A stretch of DNA of 64,000 bases from Ignavibacteria bacterium (GTDB lineage Bacteria > Bacteroidota > Ignavibacteria > Kapaibacteriales > UBA2268). A program made the position numbers and the translations under genes. The DNA is taken from contig JAERMQ010000011.1 of NCBI GenBank assembly GCA_016844745.1, forward strand, positions 1 through 64,000, read 5' to 3'. The notes under the pieces were generated by a model, which worked only from the letters and a program-made list of their open reading frames with translations, searched no databases and had not been told where the DNA came from. Numbering within the stretch: position 1 is the first letter of the stretch; every line of letters begins with the position of its first letter. Below, piece after piece: positions 17,233 to 27,709 of this stretch.

Positions 17233-17679
17233 TTATTTCTTATTATTTCGTTTGATATAATCCGTCATAGCTTCAAAAAACATTTTCGGTGGTTTGACCG
17301 GTTTCATATTTTTAGCATTGACAAAGCAATGGACTGTATGACCAAATGATATTACTTCAATCACCGAGCCTTTGTGTCTCGTTATAATATAATCAAATCG
17401 GACTAAGGGTTTGTGCTCTACTAATAAACGTGCCTCGATGTTCAGTAAATCGTCATATACCGCAGGAATTTTAAAAGCAGCATAAGTTTCAACCAAAGGG
17501 AGGATATATCCGGCTTTTTCAAATTCAATATAAGGCAAACCGCAATGGCGCATAAGTTCGGTTCTGCCTACTTCAAAATAAGTAAAGTAATTCCCATTAT
17601 AAACTACACCCATTTTATCAGTATCGGCATACTTAACCCGAATTTGGGTTGTATGTCTAATTTCCATTATTTCAGACAT
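17233..17679 (-). CDS. 4HBT acyl-CoA thioesterase (YbgC-like)
   Basis: A 148-residue hot-dog fold protein. The YADTDKMGVVYNGNYFTYFE stretch (residues 17-36) carries the catalytic Asp expected in YbgC/FcbC-type 4-hydroxybenzoyl-CoA thioesterases, followed by RTELMR and the SFGHTVHCFV strand. It probably hydrolyses an acyl-CoA in the cytoplasm. It starts 40 nt after the HIT gene (17720-18064) ends, so the two may be co-transcribed. Length and motif order are typical. Confidence 0.85.
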   Translation of the reverse strand: MSEIMEIRHTTQIRVKYADTDKMGVVYNGNYFTYFEVGRTELMRHCGLPYIEFEKAGYILPLVETYAAFKIPAVYDDLLNIEARLLVEHKPLVRFDYIITRHKGSVIEVISFGHTVHCFVNAKNMKPVKPPKMFFEAMTDYIKRNNKK

Positions 17680-17719
17680 TAAACGATTCTATATTTTATT
17701 AATTACAAAAATTTTTAAA

Positions 17720-18064
17720 TCAACCTGGGGGCCAGGAAAAATTTCTTCCCCCCAACAAATGGCAATGTAAATGAAAAACAGTCTGTCCACCGTCACGATT
17801 GCAGTTGAAAACAAGCCTGTACCCCGATTCGCTTATACCGAAATCACAGGCTAACCTTTTGGCTGCAAGTACCATTTTTCCAATTAGAGTCGAGTCATCT
17901 TCTTCAATTAGATTTAAGGATTCAATAGGTTTTTTGGGTATTATCAGAATATGAACGGGCGCCTGGGGATTAACGTCTGTAAAGGCAAGCAGGTACTCGT
18001 CTTCAAAAACAATATTAGCCGGGATTGATTTATCGACTATTTTTGAAAATATTGTTTCAGCCAT
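17720..18064 (-). CDS. HIT-family nucleotide-binding protein (HinT-like)
   Basis: A 114-residue HIT-domain protein with the histidine triad HLHCH (His98, His100, His102) within VFHLHCHLLGG and the conserved IFSKIVDKSIPA start. HinT proteins hydrolyse adenosine phosphoramidates and lysyl-AMP. It is full length, ending in the usual WPPG. It is upstream of the thioesterase gene on the same strand. Confidence 0.92.
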   Translation of the reverse strand: MAETIFSKIVDKSIPANIVFEDEYLLAFTDVNPQAPVHILIIPKKPIESLNLIEEDDSTLIGKMVLAAKRLACDFGISESGYRLVFNCNRDGGQTVFHLHCHLLGGRNFSWPPG

Positions 18065-18172
18065 ATAAACCTTATAATAATTTACAAATTACTAATTACA
18101 AATTACGAAATATTTTATTTACAATGTTGAATATATGATTTATATCATATCTTAAATGAAATGCAACAAATA

Positions 18173-18234
18173 GTCAAACAGGGATGTTTGACCTACTTTA
18201 ATACAAAGGGTAGAATAAACATCCTTGTTTGTTC
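18173..18234. repeat. paired-hairpin repeat, copy 1
   Basis: The element holds a short hairpin (GTCAAACA..TGTTTGAC) and a partly repeated arm at its far end (AACATCCTTGTTTGTTC). A diverged copy lies at 34468-34532 with the same spacing and CCTACT core. Confidence 0.7.
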
Positions 18235-18285
18235 TATTTCAAATAGGAAAGGATATTACCGGCTTGTATAAAAAGTGGATTTTCC

Positions 18286-18324
18286 AAAAAAATAACCCCC
18301 TGCCTTTTGAAGCAAGGGGTTATT
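18286..18324 (-). terminator. intrinsic terminator of the 18360 gene
   Basis: On the minus strand, AATAACCCCTTGC pairs with GCAGGGGGTTATT, followed by a T7 run (18286-18292 as A's on the plus strand). It lies about 35 bp past the stop codon of the 1582-residue gene. Confidence 0.85.
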
Positions 18325-18359
18325 ATTGATTTTAAACAAAGTTGCTTAAAATATTAGGA

Positions 18360-21300
18360 TTACCTGATAAATGTCATCTTAGCGGATGCAGTTTCATTGC
18401 CTGCTGTAAGCTTATAGATGTAAGTTCCGCTTGTAACTTGCATACCGTTCATATCGGTTCCATCCCATGGATAAGAATGGAAAGTTGCTGATAGTTCGTT
18501 ATTTACAAGAGTTTTGATAACATTACCATAAATATCGAGAACTTCGAGTTTTGCATTGCAAGACGTTGGCAGATTGAATCCGATTGAAGTTGAGTTGTTG
18601 AACGGATTCGGTTGATTCTGGTTAAGAGTCAGCGATGTTGCTTTGTCGAATGTTCTTGTGATTTCTTTGCTGGGGCAGCTTTGGCTACCGTCGAGGTCGA
18701 TTTGACGGAGACGATAGGTATAAGTGCCATTCAAAGTAACTTTATTATCGAAATATGAATATGATGTCGGAACTTTGGAGTTTCCTACACCTTTAACAAA
18801 TCCGATTGTTTTCCAATTATCTTCGGAACCTGAGGTGATTCTTTCGATATAGAAGCCGTAGTTGTTTTGTTCTTGTGCTGTTTCCCAATAAAGTTCAATT
18901 CCTGAGTTACGAACAAGCGCGTCAAAGTCTACTAACCTAACCGGGATGGAATCGCATTCCTGATATACCGGCGAAGTGCTGTATGCTCTTGTCTTTAAAT
19001 ATGGACGGAACAATGGAATCCAGCTACCTCGTGATAATGTTTGTGTTAAACCATCAAGAGGAGTTGTACCGTAATGGTTCAAGTGTGAGTAAGCCGGATT
19101 ACCCGATGAAGGCATAAAGTGATACCAGGTTCCGCTACCACGAGTATTCTCGAAGGCAAAGAAGTTATTGTTAATAAGGTTTCCGCCCTGAGAACTTATT
19201 CTACGGAAATTCTTTTCGATTACAAGAGAATAACCGCTACCACCAACGGGACTGACAGCAGTGACAGGCGGAGGAACATAGATGTTTGTTGTCCTCATTC
19301 CCATCCTGGATTTAGAGGCTCCTAATTCCATGCCGGTTTCACCCAACTGTGCTATAACTGCCCAGTAAGTACCTGCCGGTAGAACGAGAGGTTGATTTTT
19401 CGGATATAGATATGTTACATATTCATTCCAGAAAGGTTCATTACGTATAGCATCCAAACCTCTTTGACGATAAAGAACCGAACCTGCTTTGGGCTGATTC
19501 GGCTGAACGCCGCCCTGGTCGTCATAAATAGCTAATGCAATATCATCCATTGCCTGGTTCAATGTACCCCAGAAAGCCTGGTAACCATAAATTGTATCTG
19601 TGTTGACTAATTCAAATTTAACGGCAACCTGACCGGAACCGCTACCGCCAACCCAACCGGAACCCCAGTTAACTTCGTCGTAACCACCGCTTGGTCCGTA
19701 AATACTTCCATTTCCACCGACGGCAAAACCGAATAAGTTAAGACCTTTACCGGCAACTCCGGTAAATGCTAAGTCCGGTACATCATTGGTTGCGTTATCG
19801 GGCGGGTCATAAGAAAATACATCTCCGAACCTGATTCTTACTGTGGTGTAAGTTGAATCATTAGTAGGTTCGATATCATAAATACCTCTGCCATGTTCAA
19901 GATTAGCTTTCATTCTGTATTGACCGGGTCCGCTTTGTCTTGCATTCCATGATGGCATAGATTGCTCGAATTCATAATTACCCGGCATATTGGGAATAGG
20001 TTCATAGCGGCAATAAATTGGTTTGCTATCTCCCTGGCGGGTAATGGAAACCCTAATCCAAAATACGTTGGCATTCAAGCCTGTGTTATTGCTAAGTTTG
20101 CAAATCACGGGAATTTTAGTAGCCTGGCTTGCGGGAGCCTGTGTATAGGGCCAGATAATTCTTACAGCAGATAATTCAATATCAGTGATTTCCTGAGGTC
20201 TTAATATTCTAACATTATCGACATAGAAAATATCATCGTCGTCAGGAATACATGTAGCACACTTTTTATCGTTTTGAGCTTTAACAGCAATCCTGAAACG
20301 GAAGTTCTTTGCTCCTTCTTTAGTAGCTCTGATGAAGGTATCAGGAATTGCTATAAATCCTTTTTGATAGAAATAATCAATGCCATCATCATATATTCTT
20401 GCTCTAAATCCGTTTGGTCTGTTGTTTGTTGCATCGAGGTCTGCAAGTGCAGAGTCTTTATCAGATTCGAGAAAGCCCATTTGGTAGCCGTTAGAACCAA
20501 ATAACCTATAAGCAGGTACTTTAGTTTCGGCTGCAGCGCCTTTCCTTCTCGGATGAATTCTCCAGCGTGCAGCAGGAATATTGGTGATGTATTGAACACC
20601 ATCGGGGCTTGGAGCTGCTAATTCGACTTCAATCATATCAGGTGTATATGATGCTGCTGCTGTAACAGCATAACTGCCTCCACCGTAGGTTCTTCCGAAT
20701 TGAGATAATAAATCACCGTTTACGAAAGTACGTGGTTCAGGTCCGATAAGCTGTTGGTCAGCCCAACCCCTGGGCCAATCATCCTGTTTGGATGTTCTCT
20801 GGAATGACACAGAAATAACAGCGTTATATTTTAAACGCATATCGACCGGGAATGAACGGATTTGGTCACCGCCGGGAGTGGGTGATGGTTCTGTTCTGGC
20901 TAATGTTAATCTGTTCATACGAATAACGGGCGAACGCAAAGAGTAATTCAGGTTATTTGCTGCTGTATATTCGCCGCGTGGAGGTAACGGGTAGAATGAA
21001 ACTTCTTCGCCATCTGCAATGTCGGATTCGATATTAACCCACTTTTTGACTGATGGCATAGGAATTCTTTCGATGATATGATATTCACGAACATCATCAG
21101 TAAATTCGGTTAATCGTTTCATAACGAATACCTGAACGCTCGTTGTATCATCGAATGGCCATTCGTCGCCATAACCTTCGCCGGTTTGAGGATTTGTCGG
21201 GTCGGCGATGATGAATGCACGCATTCTTCCGATATGGTTATCAACAAACTCATTCGGTTCGAATGGTGGGAAGTATACCTGAACAAATCCATACGGTGGA

Positions 21301-23108
21301 ATACCGTTTAACCTATTTGTTCCGGGGAATGCCGACGGTGTTGCAGTATAGTTACCTGCTGCTTTACTTACGATTGAATACCTTACTTTTACGTCGGGGT
21401 CGCCTGTGCATTGTGCGGATAATGAATCCGGAAGTGCAAGGCAGGAACTGTCGATTTGGACTAATCGATTATAAACAATTTTATCGTTTGCAAGGTTAAC
21501 TATCCTGAATCTGGAACGGAAAATTATCTGTTGCGGCTGATAATTAATTGCCGTAGGTCCTTGAATGTTATTTGTCAGATTCTGTAGAATAGCTACAGGT
21601 TGAATAGCTCCGATTCTTTCCTCACCGGCAAGAAGTTCATAGTTGTTAACTTCTGTTGTTTTTACCTGTTCGGAGAAAGCAAGTGATGCGTTCGGGTCTG
21701 CTTTTCTGACTCTATATTGAATATCGACCACTCGCACTGTATTTTTCCATTGCTTGAATTTAATAGCAAGGTAGTTGTGTGGGTAGGATACCGTTGGTTC
21801 TGCATAATTGCTGAAATAGTGTGTTGCCTGCTCGTATTGTGCTGCCCATGGGTATGTAGGTCCGGCAGCTTGTCCGTAGTTAACGTGGCGGGCAAAGCCT
21901 CTTACTCCAACAGTGGAGTTATACCTGAAAATGGTTTGAGCGGGTACTCCTCTACCACTAACGACAGCAACTCCATCGAATAATTCATATACGATTTTAA
22001 CGCTGCTATCACTTTTATTAAGAGTAACCTGTGCGGTGGCGGAGATATAGTTGGATTCGCCTCTGCGAAGGTTTTTATTTGCAGTGTAAGCGCCATACGG
22101 TGTATTCATTCCACCGGAAGGGGCTATATTCATAATGTAAATGATTAATTTATCACTTGAAAAGGAACGTTTGTATTTTACTCTTCCAAAATTATCATTC
22201 CGTTTTTGTGATTCCCAATATTGGGATAGGTGCATGCTGCCATAGAATGGTGCAATAACGGCAGCCTGATAGGGAAGTCCGGTAAGTCCGCCACCATTGT
22301 TTCTGATACCACCGGTTGTGCTCGCCGGATTACCACCACAAACAGAATAGGTATATCCATAATCATCTAAGGTAGGGTCACTTAAACCATCACCACTGCG
22401 TCCGCGTTGGAACCAATCGTTACTATTAATATCATAGCAATTGGCTGCGCCTGGCATTATAAGCCGTGTGCCGTCGGTATTATAAGTATATCTTCTATTT
22501 GTTAATGCTATAATACCGTTTGTGCTGACATAGAAGCTATCATAACGTAAGCCGTTAAAATAGAAACCAAATCGCAATGGAATCGGACCGGCAAATGCGT
22601 TATCGGTTGAATCAGTTGCGAAGATATCAGAATTCTCTCCCGGCATGGAGAAATAGCTTGAGTCGGCAGGAATTGTGCTCGTTATTGGTACAGCCGGGTT
22701 ACGGAAAAATCTCCAGCCTTCGCTTGAATCGCCTTTGGAGGCATCAGTCCAGAACTGTTTCAATCCCGAAGAAGGACCAACACGTGGACCTACTGCAATG
22801 TCTTTCCATAATCCCTGCTCTGTAGACGTGTCAATAATTTCCGGTATTGGACGCCAGTAGTCCGGCGCTTCGTCATCGCTATCGACGAAGTAGTATCCGG
22901 TTGATACAGCGGCATTGCCGATTGAGTTTCCGATTTCCGTAAATGGATACGGAAAACTAGTAAGATTGATAAACGGGTTAGCCTCGAACATTTTTGCCTT
23001 CCGCAGGATTTCATCCTTACCTTTTTTACCGTCGCCTTTAGCAAATCCGCTTGTGGACCACATTAGAAGCCCGATTGCTACAGCGATTAACAGTAAATAC
23101 TTTTTCAT
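18360..23108 (-). CDS. giant T9SS surface protein (1582 aa)
   Basis: A 1582-residue secreted protein. The N-terminus is a signal peptide (MKKYLLLIAVAIGLLMWS...GFAKG). The long middle region is rich in beta-sandwich-like sequence, Asn, Thr, Tyr and Gly, and I recognise no enzymatic domain. The C-terminus (QNQPNPFNNSTSIGFNLP ... VLDIYGNVIKTL ... SGTYIYKLTAG) is a FlgD-like/T9SS type A sorting domain. It is probably exported by the PorQ-associated type IX system and attached to the cell surface. A terminator follows. The middle has no visible long tandem repeats, so it may be a set of unrelated Ig-like domains. Confidence 0.85.
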   Translation of the reverse strand: MKKYLLLIAVAIGLLMWSTSGFAKGDGKKGKDEILRKAKMFEANPFINLTSFPYPFTEIGNSIGNAAVSTGYYFVDSDDEAPDYWRPIPEIIDTSTEQGLWKDIAVGPRVGPSSGLKQFWTDASKGDSSEGWRFFRNPAVPITSTIPADSSYFSMPGENSDIFATDSTDNAFAGPIPLRFGFYFNGLRYDSFYVSTNGIIALTNRRYTYNTDGTRLIMPGAANCYDINSNDWFQRGRSGDGLSDPTLDDYGYTYSVCGGNPASTTGGIRNNGGGLTGLPYQAAVIAPFYGSMHLSQYWESQKRNDNFGRVKYKRSFSSDKLIIYIMNIAPSGGMNTPYGAYTANKNLRRGESNYISATAQVTLNKSDSSVKIVYELFDGVAVVSGRGVPAQTIFRYNSTVGVRGFARHVNYGQAAGPTYPWAAQYEQATHYFSNYAEPTVSYPHNYLAIKFKQWKNTVRVVDIQYRVRKADPNASLAFSEQVKTTEVNNYELLAGEERIGAIQPVAILQNLTNNIQGPTAINYQPQQIIFRSRFRIVNLANDKIVYNRLVQIDSSCLALPDSLSAQCTGDPDVKVRYSIVSKAAGNYTATPSAFPGTNRLNGIPPYGFVQVYFPPFEPNEFVDNHIGRMRAFIIADPTNPQTGEGYGDEWPFDDTTSVQVFVMKRLTEFTDDVREYHIIERIPMPSVKKWVNIESDIADGEEVSFYPLPPRGEYTAANNLNYSLRSPVIRMNRLTLARTEPSPTPGGDQIRSFPVDMRLKYNAVISVSFQRTSKQDDWPRGWADQQLIGPEPRTFVNGDLLSQFGRTYGGGSYAVTAAASYTPDMIEVELAAPSPDGVQYITNIPAARWRIHPRRKGAAAETKVPAYRLFGSNGYQMGFLESDKDSALADLDATNNRPNGFRARIYDDGIDYFYQKGFIAIPDTFIRATKEGAKNFRFRIAVKAQNDKKCATCIPDDDDIFYVDNVRILRPQEITDIELSAVRIIWPYTQAPASQATKIPVICKLSNNTGLNANVFWIRVSITRQGDSKPIYCRYEPIPNMPGNYEFEQSMPSWNARQSGPGQYRMKANLEHGRGIYDIEPTNDSTYTTVRIRFGDVFSYDPPDNATNDVPDLAFTGVAGKGLNLFGFAVGGNGSIYGPSGGYDEVNWGSGWVGGSGSGQVAVKFELVNTDTIYGYQAFWGTLNQAMDDIALAIYDDQGGVQPNQPKAGSVLYRQRGLDAIRNEPFWNEYVTYLYPKNQPLVLPAGTYWAVIAQLGETGMELGASKSRMGMRTTNIYVPPPVTAVSPVGGSGYSLVIEKNFRRISSQGGNLINNNFFAFENTRGSGTWYHFMPSSGNPAYSHLNHYGTTPLDGLTQTLSRGSWIPLFRPYLKTRAYSTSPVYQECDSIPVRLVDFDALVRNSGIELYWETAQEQNNYGFYIERITSGSEDNWKTIGFVKGVGNSKVPTSYSYFDNKVTLNGTYTYRLRQIDLDGSQSCPSKEITRTFDKATSLTLNQNQPNPFNNSTSIGFNLPTSCNAKLEVLDIYGNVIKTLVNNELSATFHSYPWDGTDMNGMQVTSGTYIYKLTAGNETASAKMTFIR

Positions 23109-23244
23109 TTGAATTACTCCAAAATGTTAATAATAATGATTGAAATGGAGATTAATAAATTGTTTTTTATTAAACCTTGTTTTTATTTTCGTATGTATGT
23201 ATATATCTATCATGAATTTTGATAATAAGTAATGTTTATAATTT

Positions 23245-24936
23245 TTATCTCTTGAAGCGCCAGCCTTTGTCTTCGTATTCGAAAATCCAGCCAACGATTT
23301 TACCTTCGTCGATTGTTGAAAATTTATTCCAGTATTCGGTCGTGTAAACGTTTCTTGAGCTTGTATCATCGCTCGATAATGATGAGGCTTGAGAGATGAT
23401 CTTCTTCAAAAGTGTTTGCCATCTCTCGAAATTCTCGGGCCTTAAATCAACCCACCCTTCATTCGCCCAGGCATTTATATTTTCCTTAGTTATTTCTAAT
23501 TCGGTTTCAACCCTTTGAACAGGAATTTTTACAAGTTTTCCTCTCAGGTATGATTTACCGTCAGGCATAAGCACAACTAATCCGATTGAAAGCATTTGTG
23601 AGCGATATTTTTCATCTTTTTCTATAATAGAAACTGCCATCTCGGCTAATATATGAGGCTTAGTTTCAATAACTTTTTCGATACTGCCGACACTTCGTTT
23701 CAATAGGTTTGCTTCATATAAAAGTTTCGATAATCTGGGCGGACCTAATAGTTCAAAAGCTATGCTTTCTTCTCCGTGTTGGGCTTCGATTAGTTTGATA
23801 TGTTCAAGGGCTTTATTCCGCAGCATACCACCCCGGTACGAAGGACCTAAAGTGAAAGCATCCAAGCCTGCAACTATATCATGCCCTGAATTGCCACCCA
23901 GGATTTCAAATACGGCTGAGTCTGCAATTTCTTCCGGCGTTACCATTTCCATCTGACCGAGTGAACTTATGGCTTCGAATTCTCCGCGGGAGAATATCCC
24001 GTTTTCGCCGGTATCGATAAAAGCCGATTTGAATTCGTCACCTAAATCGGTAATTCCTTCGGTATCATCGAACCTAAACATTCCCTCGGCAGTTTTTGCT
24101 TTATGGGGCTTCATATCAACGAGCGGAATAGGTTTTCCACCCCGGCGAACCGGACCGTATCCGATTTTTTTCCATGCGATTGCTGCAGTTGGTTTTATTT
24201 CTTTTACGATAGGACCATCAGGTGTGCGAGCCATCAGAAAGAGCAAAAGAGACTGGGCGCCGCCAATTGCAGCTTTTGCTAATAATACCCGCGATGGACG
24301 TTCTTCGCTGTGGGTATATGGAATATTAAGTCCCATGCCGCCGGTGCCGCTTGTTCCAATTTTCACGTACATACTTGATTTTGAATCGAGCAATCCGCGA
24401 TAGAAAATCTGGACATGTCGAATAAGTTGGGGAATGTAAAGGTTTGCCATTAACTTTTCGACTGAAGATGAGGTAAGATTGCCTTTCAGTAGTTCGTCGG
24501 TTACACCGTTTACACCGGAATAAATATCTTTGTATGCTATGGCTGTTGCCGTATTGATACAATCGATAACGATATCCGGCATTGTTTCAATTAGGAGGGA
24601 GTATAATGCTGAGTTGTCTAAAATTTTCGAATCCAATTCGTTGTAAATATCTTCAATAATACCACGGCGATTATCAACATCTGAAAGGACATCATCGAAG
24701 TTAGCATCTTTCCATCTTGTTCGAAGAAAGATATTCCCCCAGCTTGGATGGAATGTTTCCCTGTTTAAATGAGGATACTCTTTTCTTAATGACTCTACTG
24801 CTTCTTCCGATTCCGACTGCCGGAGCGACGTTACGATTAAACAGGCAGGCTCGTGCTCCGTTAATTTCCGGCATATTGCCATGCCGACTAATCCCCAGCC
24901 TCCCAAAACTAAGACACGTTTTCCTTTTATTTGCAT
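23245..24936 (-). CDS. large NAD(P)-dependent Rossmann-fold protein
   Basis: A 563-residue protein starting with a Rossmann dinucleotide-binding loop, VLVLGGWGLVGMAICRKL (residues 9-26), as in extended short-chain dehydrogenases/NAD-dependent epimerases. MPDIVIDCINTATAIAYKD fits the expected NNAG-like region. Downstream, GTSGTGGMGLNIPYTHSEE may be the substrate site. It is about 200 residues longer than standard epimerases; the C-terminal part is not recognised. Function is unassigned. A TAAATTTG promoter-like element lies before the start (24980-24987). Confidence 0.65.
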   Translation of the reverse strand: MQIKGKRVLVLGGWGLVGMAICRKLTEHEPACLIVTSLRQSESEEAVESLRKEYPHLNRETFHPSWGNIFLRTRWKDANFDDVLSDVDNRRGIIEDIYNELDSKILDNSALYSLLIETMPDIVIDCINTATAIAYKDIYSGVNGVTDELLKGNLTSSSVEKLMANLYIPQLIRHVQIFYRGLLDSKSSMYVKIGTSGTGGMGLNIPYTHSEERPSRVLLAKAAIGGAQSLLLFLMARTPDGPIVKEIKPTAAIAWKKIGYGPVRRGGKPIPLVDMKPHKAKTAEGMFRFDDTEGITDLGDEFKSAFIDTGENGIFSRGEFEAISSLGQMEMVTPEEIADSAVFEILGGNSGHDIVAGLDAFTLGPSYRGGMLRNKALEHIKLIEAQHGEESIAFELLGPPRLSKLLYEANLLKRSVGSIEKVIETKPHILAEMAVSIIEKDEKYRSQMLSIGLVVLMPDGKSYLRGKLVKIPVQRVETELEITKENINAWANEGWVDLRPENFERWQTLLKKIISQASSLSSDDTSSRNVYTTEYWNKFSTIDEGKIVGWIFEYEDKGWRFKR

Positions 24937-25405
24937 TTCATTTCCAAAAAAAAATAACTATCAATACAGTACAAGAAAGCAAATTTAATAATATTATATA
25001 TATTATAAAAATTTTTTTTCTTTATAGTAATAATAATAAATATAATAATTAATATAAATTATATATTTTGTTATATCTCATCCCTCATGTTTACTTGATT
25101 TCATCGATTTTCAAAGAACGAATGGCTCAATTTTTTTAATTTGTTTTTCCGTTTTTGCCATTTTACTAAATACTATGACACACAAAGTGCAAAAACGTCT
25201 CAAAATATTTCAAACTATTTTTTATCTTATTATATATCAATTAGTTAGAACAGTATTTTTTTTAGTAGGTCTTTGACCGTTTTTAATAGAATATTTCGTA
25301 AATCTTTTAATTCCAATTAGTTGAATAATAATGATATTCCGTCTTTTTATAAAAAAATTTTTATTATTAGAAAACATTAATTTAAATGTCATATAATATT
25401 CATAA
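24937..25405. other. A+T-rich intergenic stretch with a repeated 33-bp motif
   Basis: No ORF is supported. It carries an ATGACACA...ACGTC motif (about 25175-25208) that is repeated with 27 of 33 matches near 27580-27612, on the far side of the adjacent T9SS gene. The rest is low-complexity A/T sequence. Confidence 0.55.
24980..24987 (-). promoter_or_regulatory. possible -7 element TAAATTTG
   Basis: Matches the Bacteroidota TAnnTTTG -7 consensus on the minus strand, about 45 nt before the start codon of the 23245 gene. The -33 position (TTTT) is only a weak match. Confidence 0.4.
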
Positions 25406-27451
25406 TTATTCTTTTATAAATAATTCAGCTTTCTCACCTACCCTCAATAAATATATTCCCGTCGGAAGCCATGATACATCTATATTGAAATTATCGCTAT
25501 CGGATTGATAGGAAAAAAGTCTTTTCCCAAAAATATCGGAAATAGATATTCTTGTTCCCAAAAGGTTTTTTCTCTTAATAGTAAGGTTTTCTGATGCGGG
25601 ATTCGGATAAATTTCCATTTTCTCATCGATAATATTTTCTTCAGCTTTATTGATTCCGAAGTCTGTTAACTTCGCTCTGTAAAGACCATTAGAAGCGGGT
25701 TTTGCAAAAACATACTTATTGTTAATTGCTAAATTATAAATTATGGTGTCTTTTAATCCCTTATTTGTGTGAGACCAGGAGTTCCCATAATCAGTCGATA
25801 AAATTATTCCCTGCATATCTGTAGCAGCAAAAATATTATTTCCTTTAATGGCAAAATATCTTACAAAAATATTTTCGGTTTTGTTCCCTTTCAAATATTT
25901 CCATGTTGAGCAGGTATCAGAAGAAAAATAAATACCATACTGATTGCCTGCAAAGACATTGTTCCCAATTACTTTTAATGTTGTAACGTTATTCATCGTT
26001 AACTCCAAATTGGAAGGTTTTGTTGGATGAAGATGCCATGAATTTCCATTATCTGACGACTTATATAGATTAATTTGAAAAAAACTTATAAATAAAGTAT
26101 TATTTACACATATTAAGTTATTCACCTGCTTATTTTCTATCCCTTTCTTTCTATGAAACCAGAAATTGCCTGTATCCGTTGAAACATAGACCCCATCCCC
26201 TGTACCAATATAAATTTCATCTCCCATTACAGTAGTTGAATAAACAGACCTACTAAATAATGTAGACAAGCCGTTGATTCTAAGAACCCATGAATAGCCG
26301 TTATCTGTAGAAATATAGATTGAATCGGATGTTGCAGCTAATAAATTGTTTCCTATAACATCTATATAACGAACATTCAAATTAGTCAGTCCATTATTTT
26401 TTTCAATCCAATTGTTTCCGTTATCTGACGATCGAAAAATTCCATTTTGATAGCAAGCAGCGAAAACATAATCATCCTTTGTTGCAATCGAATAAACCAA
26501 TAAATTGTCTATTCCATTATTTTTCCTGCTCCAGCCTGCGCCGTTATCAGTAGAAAGATACACACCTGTACCATAAGTTGATGCAATTAAATTATTACCG
26601 GCTGATATTAATGAACAAATTCTTAAAGTAGTGATGCCAGCATTGATAGTTGTCCATTTTACTCCATTATCAACCGATAGATTGATTCCGGTTTTTAAAG
26701 TTCCGATGAAAATATTGGTACCGTTAATCAGGATTTTATTTATTGAATTACCCAGGGTAAGTTTACTCAACTGAGTCCAGTTCAATCCGTTATCGGTTGA
26801 ACGGAAGAAGATTCCCGATGATGAACCGACAAATATAATTTTATTCGATTGAGCCATTGATGTTACGCTAAAGTCGGTCAATCGATAATTTCTTTCGAGC
26901 CAGCTCTCGCCATCATCCTGCGAAATATAAACTCCGCCGCCATTTGTGCCAGCTAACAACTTACCATCATAACTAAGCAGGCAATAAACCGGTGAACCGG
27001 CAAGACCAAGATTTTTCTTTACCCAATTTTCACCATTATCAGAAGTAAAAAATATTCCCTGATTTGTTGCTGCTAATACGAATTGCTTATGAATAGCAAA
27101 AGAATTGATGGTTACAGCACCTATACCTTTATTTTTAGCCGTCCATGAATCCCCATTGTCGGATGAAACATAGACTCCGGCTTGGTCATTACCGGCGAAA
27201 AGGAAATTACCAATACTCAGAATTGAATTAACAGCAGGTTTGCTTAAACCTTTATTTTTCTTAGTCCAACTTTCGCCGTTGTCCGTTGATAAAAATACTC
27301 CGTTATAACTTGTTCCGGCAAAAATATTATTACCATTTTCTGCTAAGCAATAAACAATGCCGCCGTATAAACCGGTGTTGCATTGTTCCCATTGGCATTG
27401 CCCGGAATAAAATAATAATACAAAGCAAAAGAGAAAAGTAATTAATTTCAT
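25406..27451 (-). CDS. BNR/sortilin-repeat T9SS surface protein
   Basis: A 681-residue protein with a signal peptide (MKLITFLFCFVLLFYSGQC), then about fourteen ~42-residue repeats with an S.DnG.sW Asp-box signature, predicting a beta-propeller of the BNR/sortilin VPS10 type. The last ~75 residues (EIYPNPASENLTI ... ISDIFGKRL ... PTGIYLLRVG) are a T9SS type A sorting domain. It is the complete version of the family cut off at the left window border. The repeats may bind carbohydrate or protein, but there is no direct evidence. A conserved 33-bp motif lies on both sides of this gene. Confidence 0.88.
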   Translation of the reverse strand: MKLITFLFCFVLLFYSGQCQWEQCNTGLYGGIVYCLAENGNNIFAGTSYNGVFLSTDNGESWTKKNKGLSKPAVNSILSIGNFLFAGNDQAGVYVSSDNGDSWTAKNKGIGAVTINSFAIHKQFVLAATNQGIFFTSDNGENWVKKNLGLAGSPVYCLLSYDGKLLAGTNGGGVYISQDDGESWLERNYRLTDFSVTSMAQSNKIIFVGSSSGIFFRSTDNGLNWTQLSKLTLGNSINKILINGTNIFIGTLKTGINLSVDNGVKWTTINAGITTLRICSLISAGNNLIASTYGTGVYLSTDNGAGWSRKNNGIDNLLVYSIATKDDYVFAACYQNGIFRSSDNGNNWIEKNNGLTNLNVRYIDVIGNNLLAATSDSIYISTDNGYSWVLRINGLSTLFSRSVYSTTVMGDEIYIGTGDGVYVSTDTGNFWFHRKKGIENKQVNNLICVNNTLFISFFQINLYKSSDNGNSWHLHPTKPSNLELTMNNVTTLKVIGNNVFAGNQYGIYFSSDTCSTWKYLKGNKTENIFVRYFAIKGNNIFAATDMQGIILSTDYGNSWSHTNKGLKDTIIYNLAINNKYVFAKPASNGLYRAKLTDFGINKAEENIIDEKMEIYPNPASENLTIKRKNLLGTRISISDIFGKRLFSYQSDSDNFNIDVSWLPTGIYLLRVGEKAELFIKE

Positions 27452-27709
27452 AATCCGCCTCTTATTTAATTTTAATTTTTCTTTCAGCGGCTGCAGTTCC
27501 GGTATTCAGTGAATTGCAGCAGCGTTTTTAAATTATTCCTTCAAAAAAGTTTTTCAAAATTTGCATTCTCCGAACATATAATGACACATAAACAGTCAAA
27601 ACGTCACAAAATAAATTTAAATTTGCATGATTTTATTTAAAGGAGGTTCTAAGACTTCCTAAATAAAATCAAATATTTTTGCATAAAATTAATATTTTAG
27701 GAGTAAGTT

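Noticed and set aside
27484-27530. Hairpin CAGCGGCTGCAG...CTGCTG as terminator
   Set aside because: It sits between divergent gene starts (27451 minus and 27710 plus), so it does not follow any gene.
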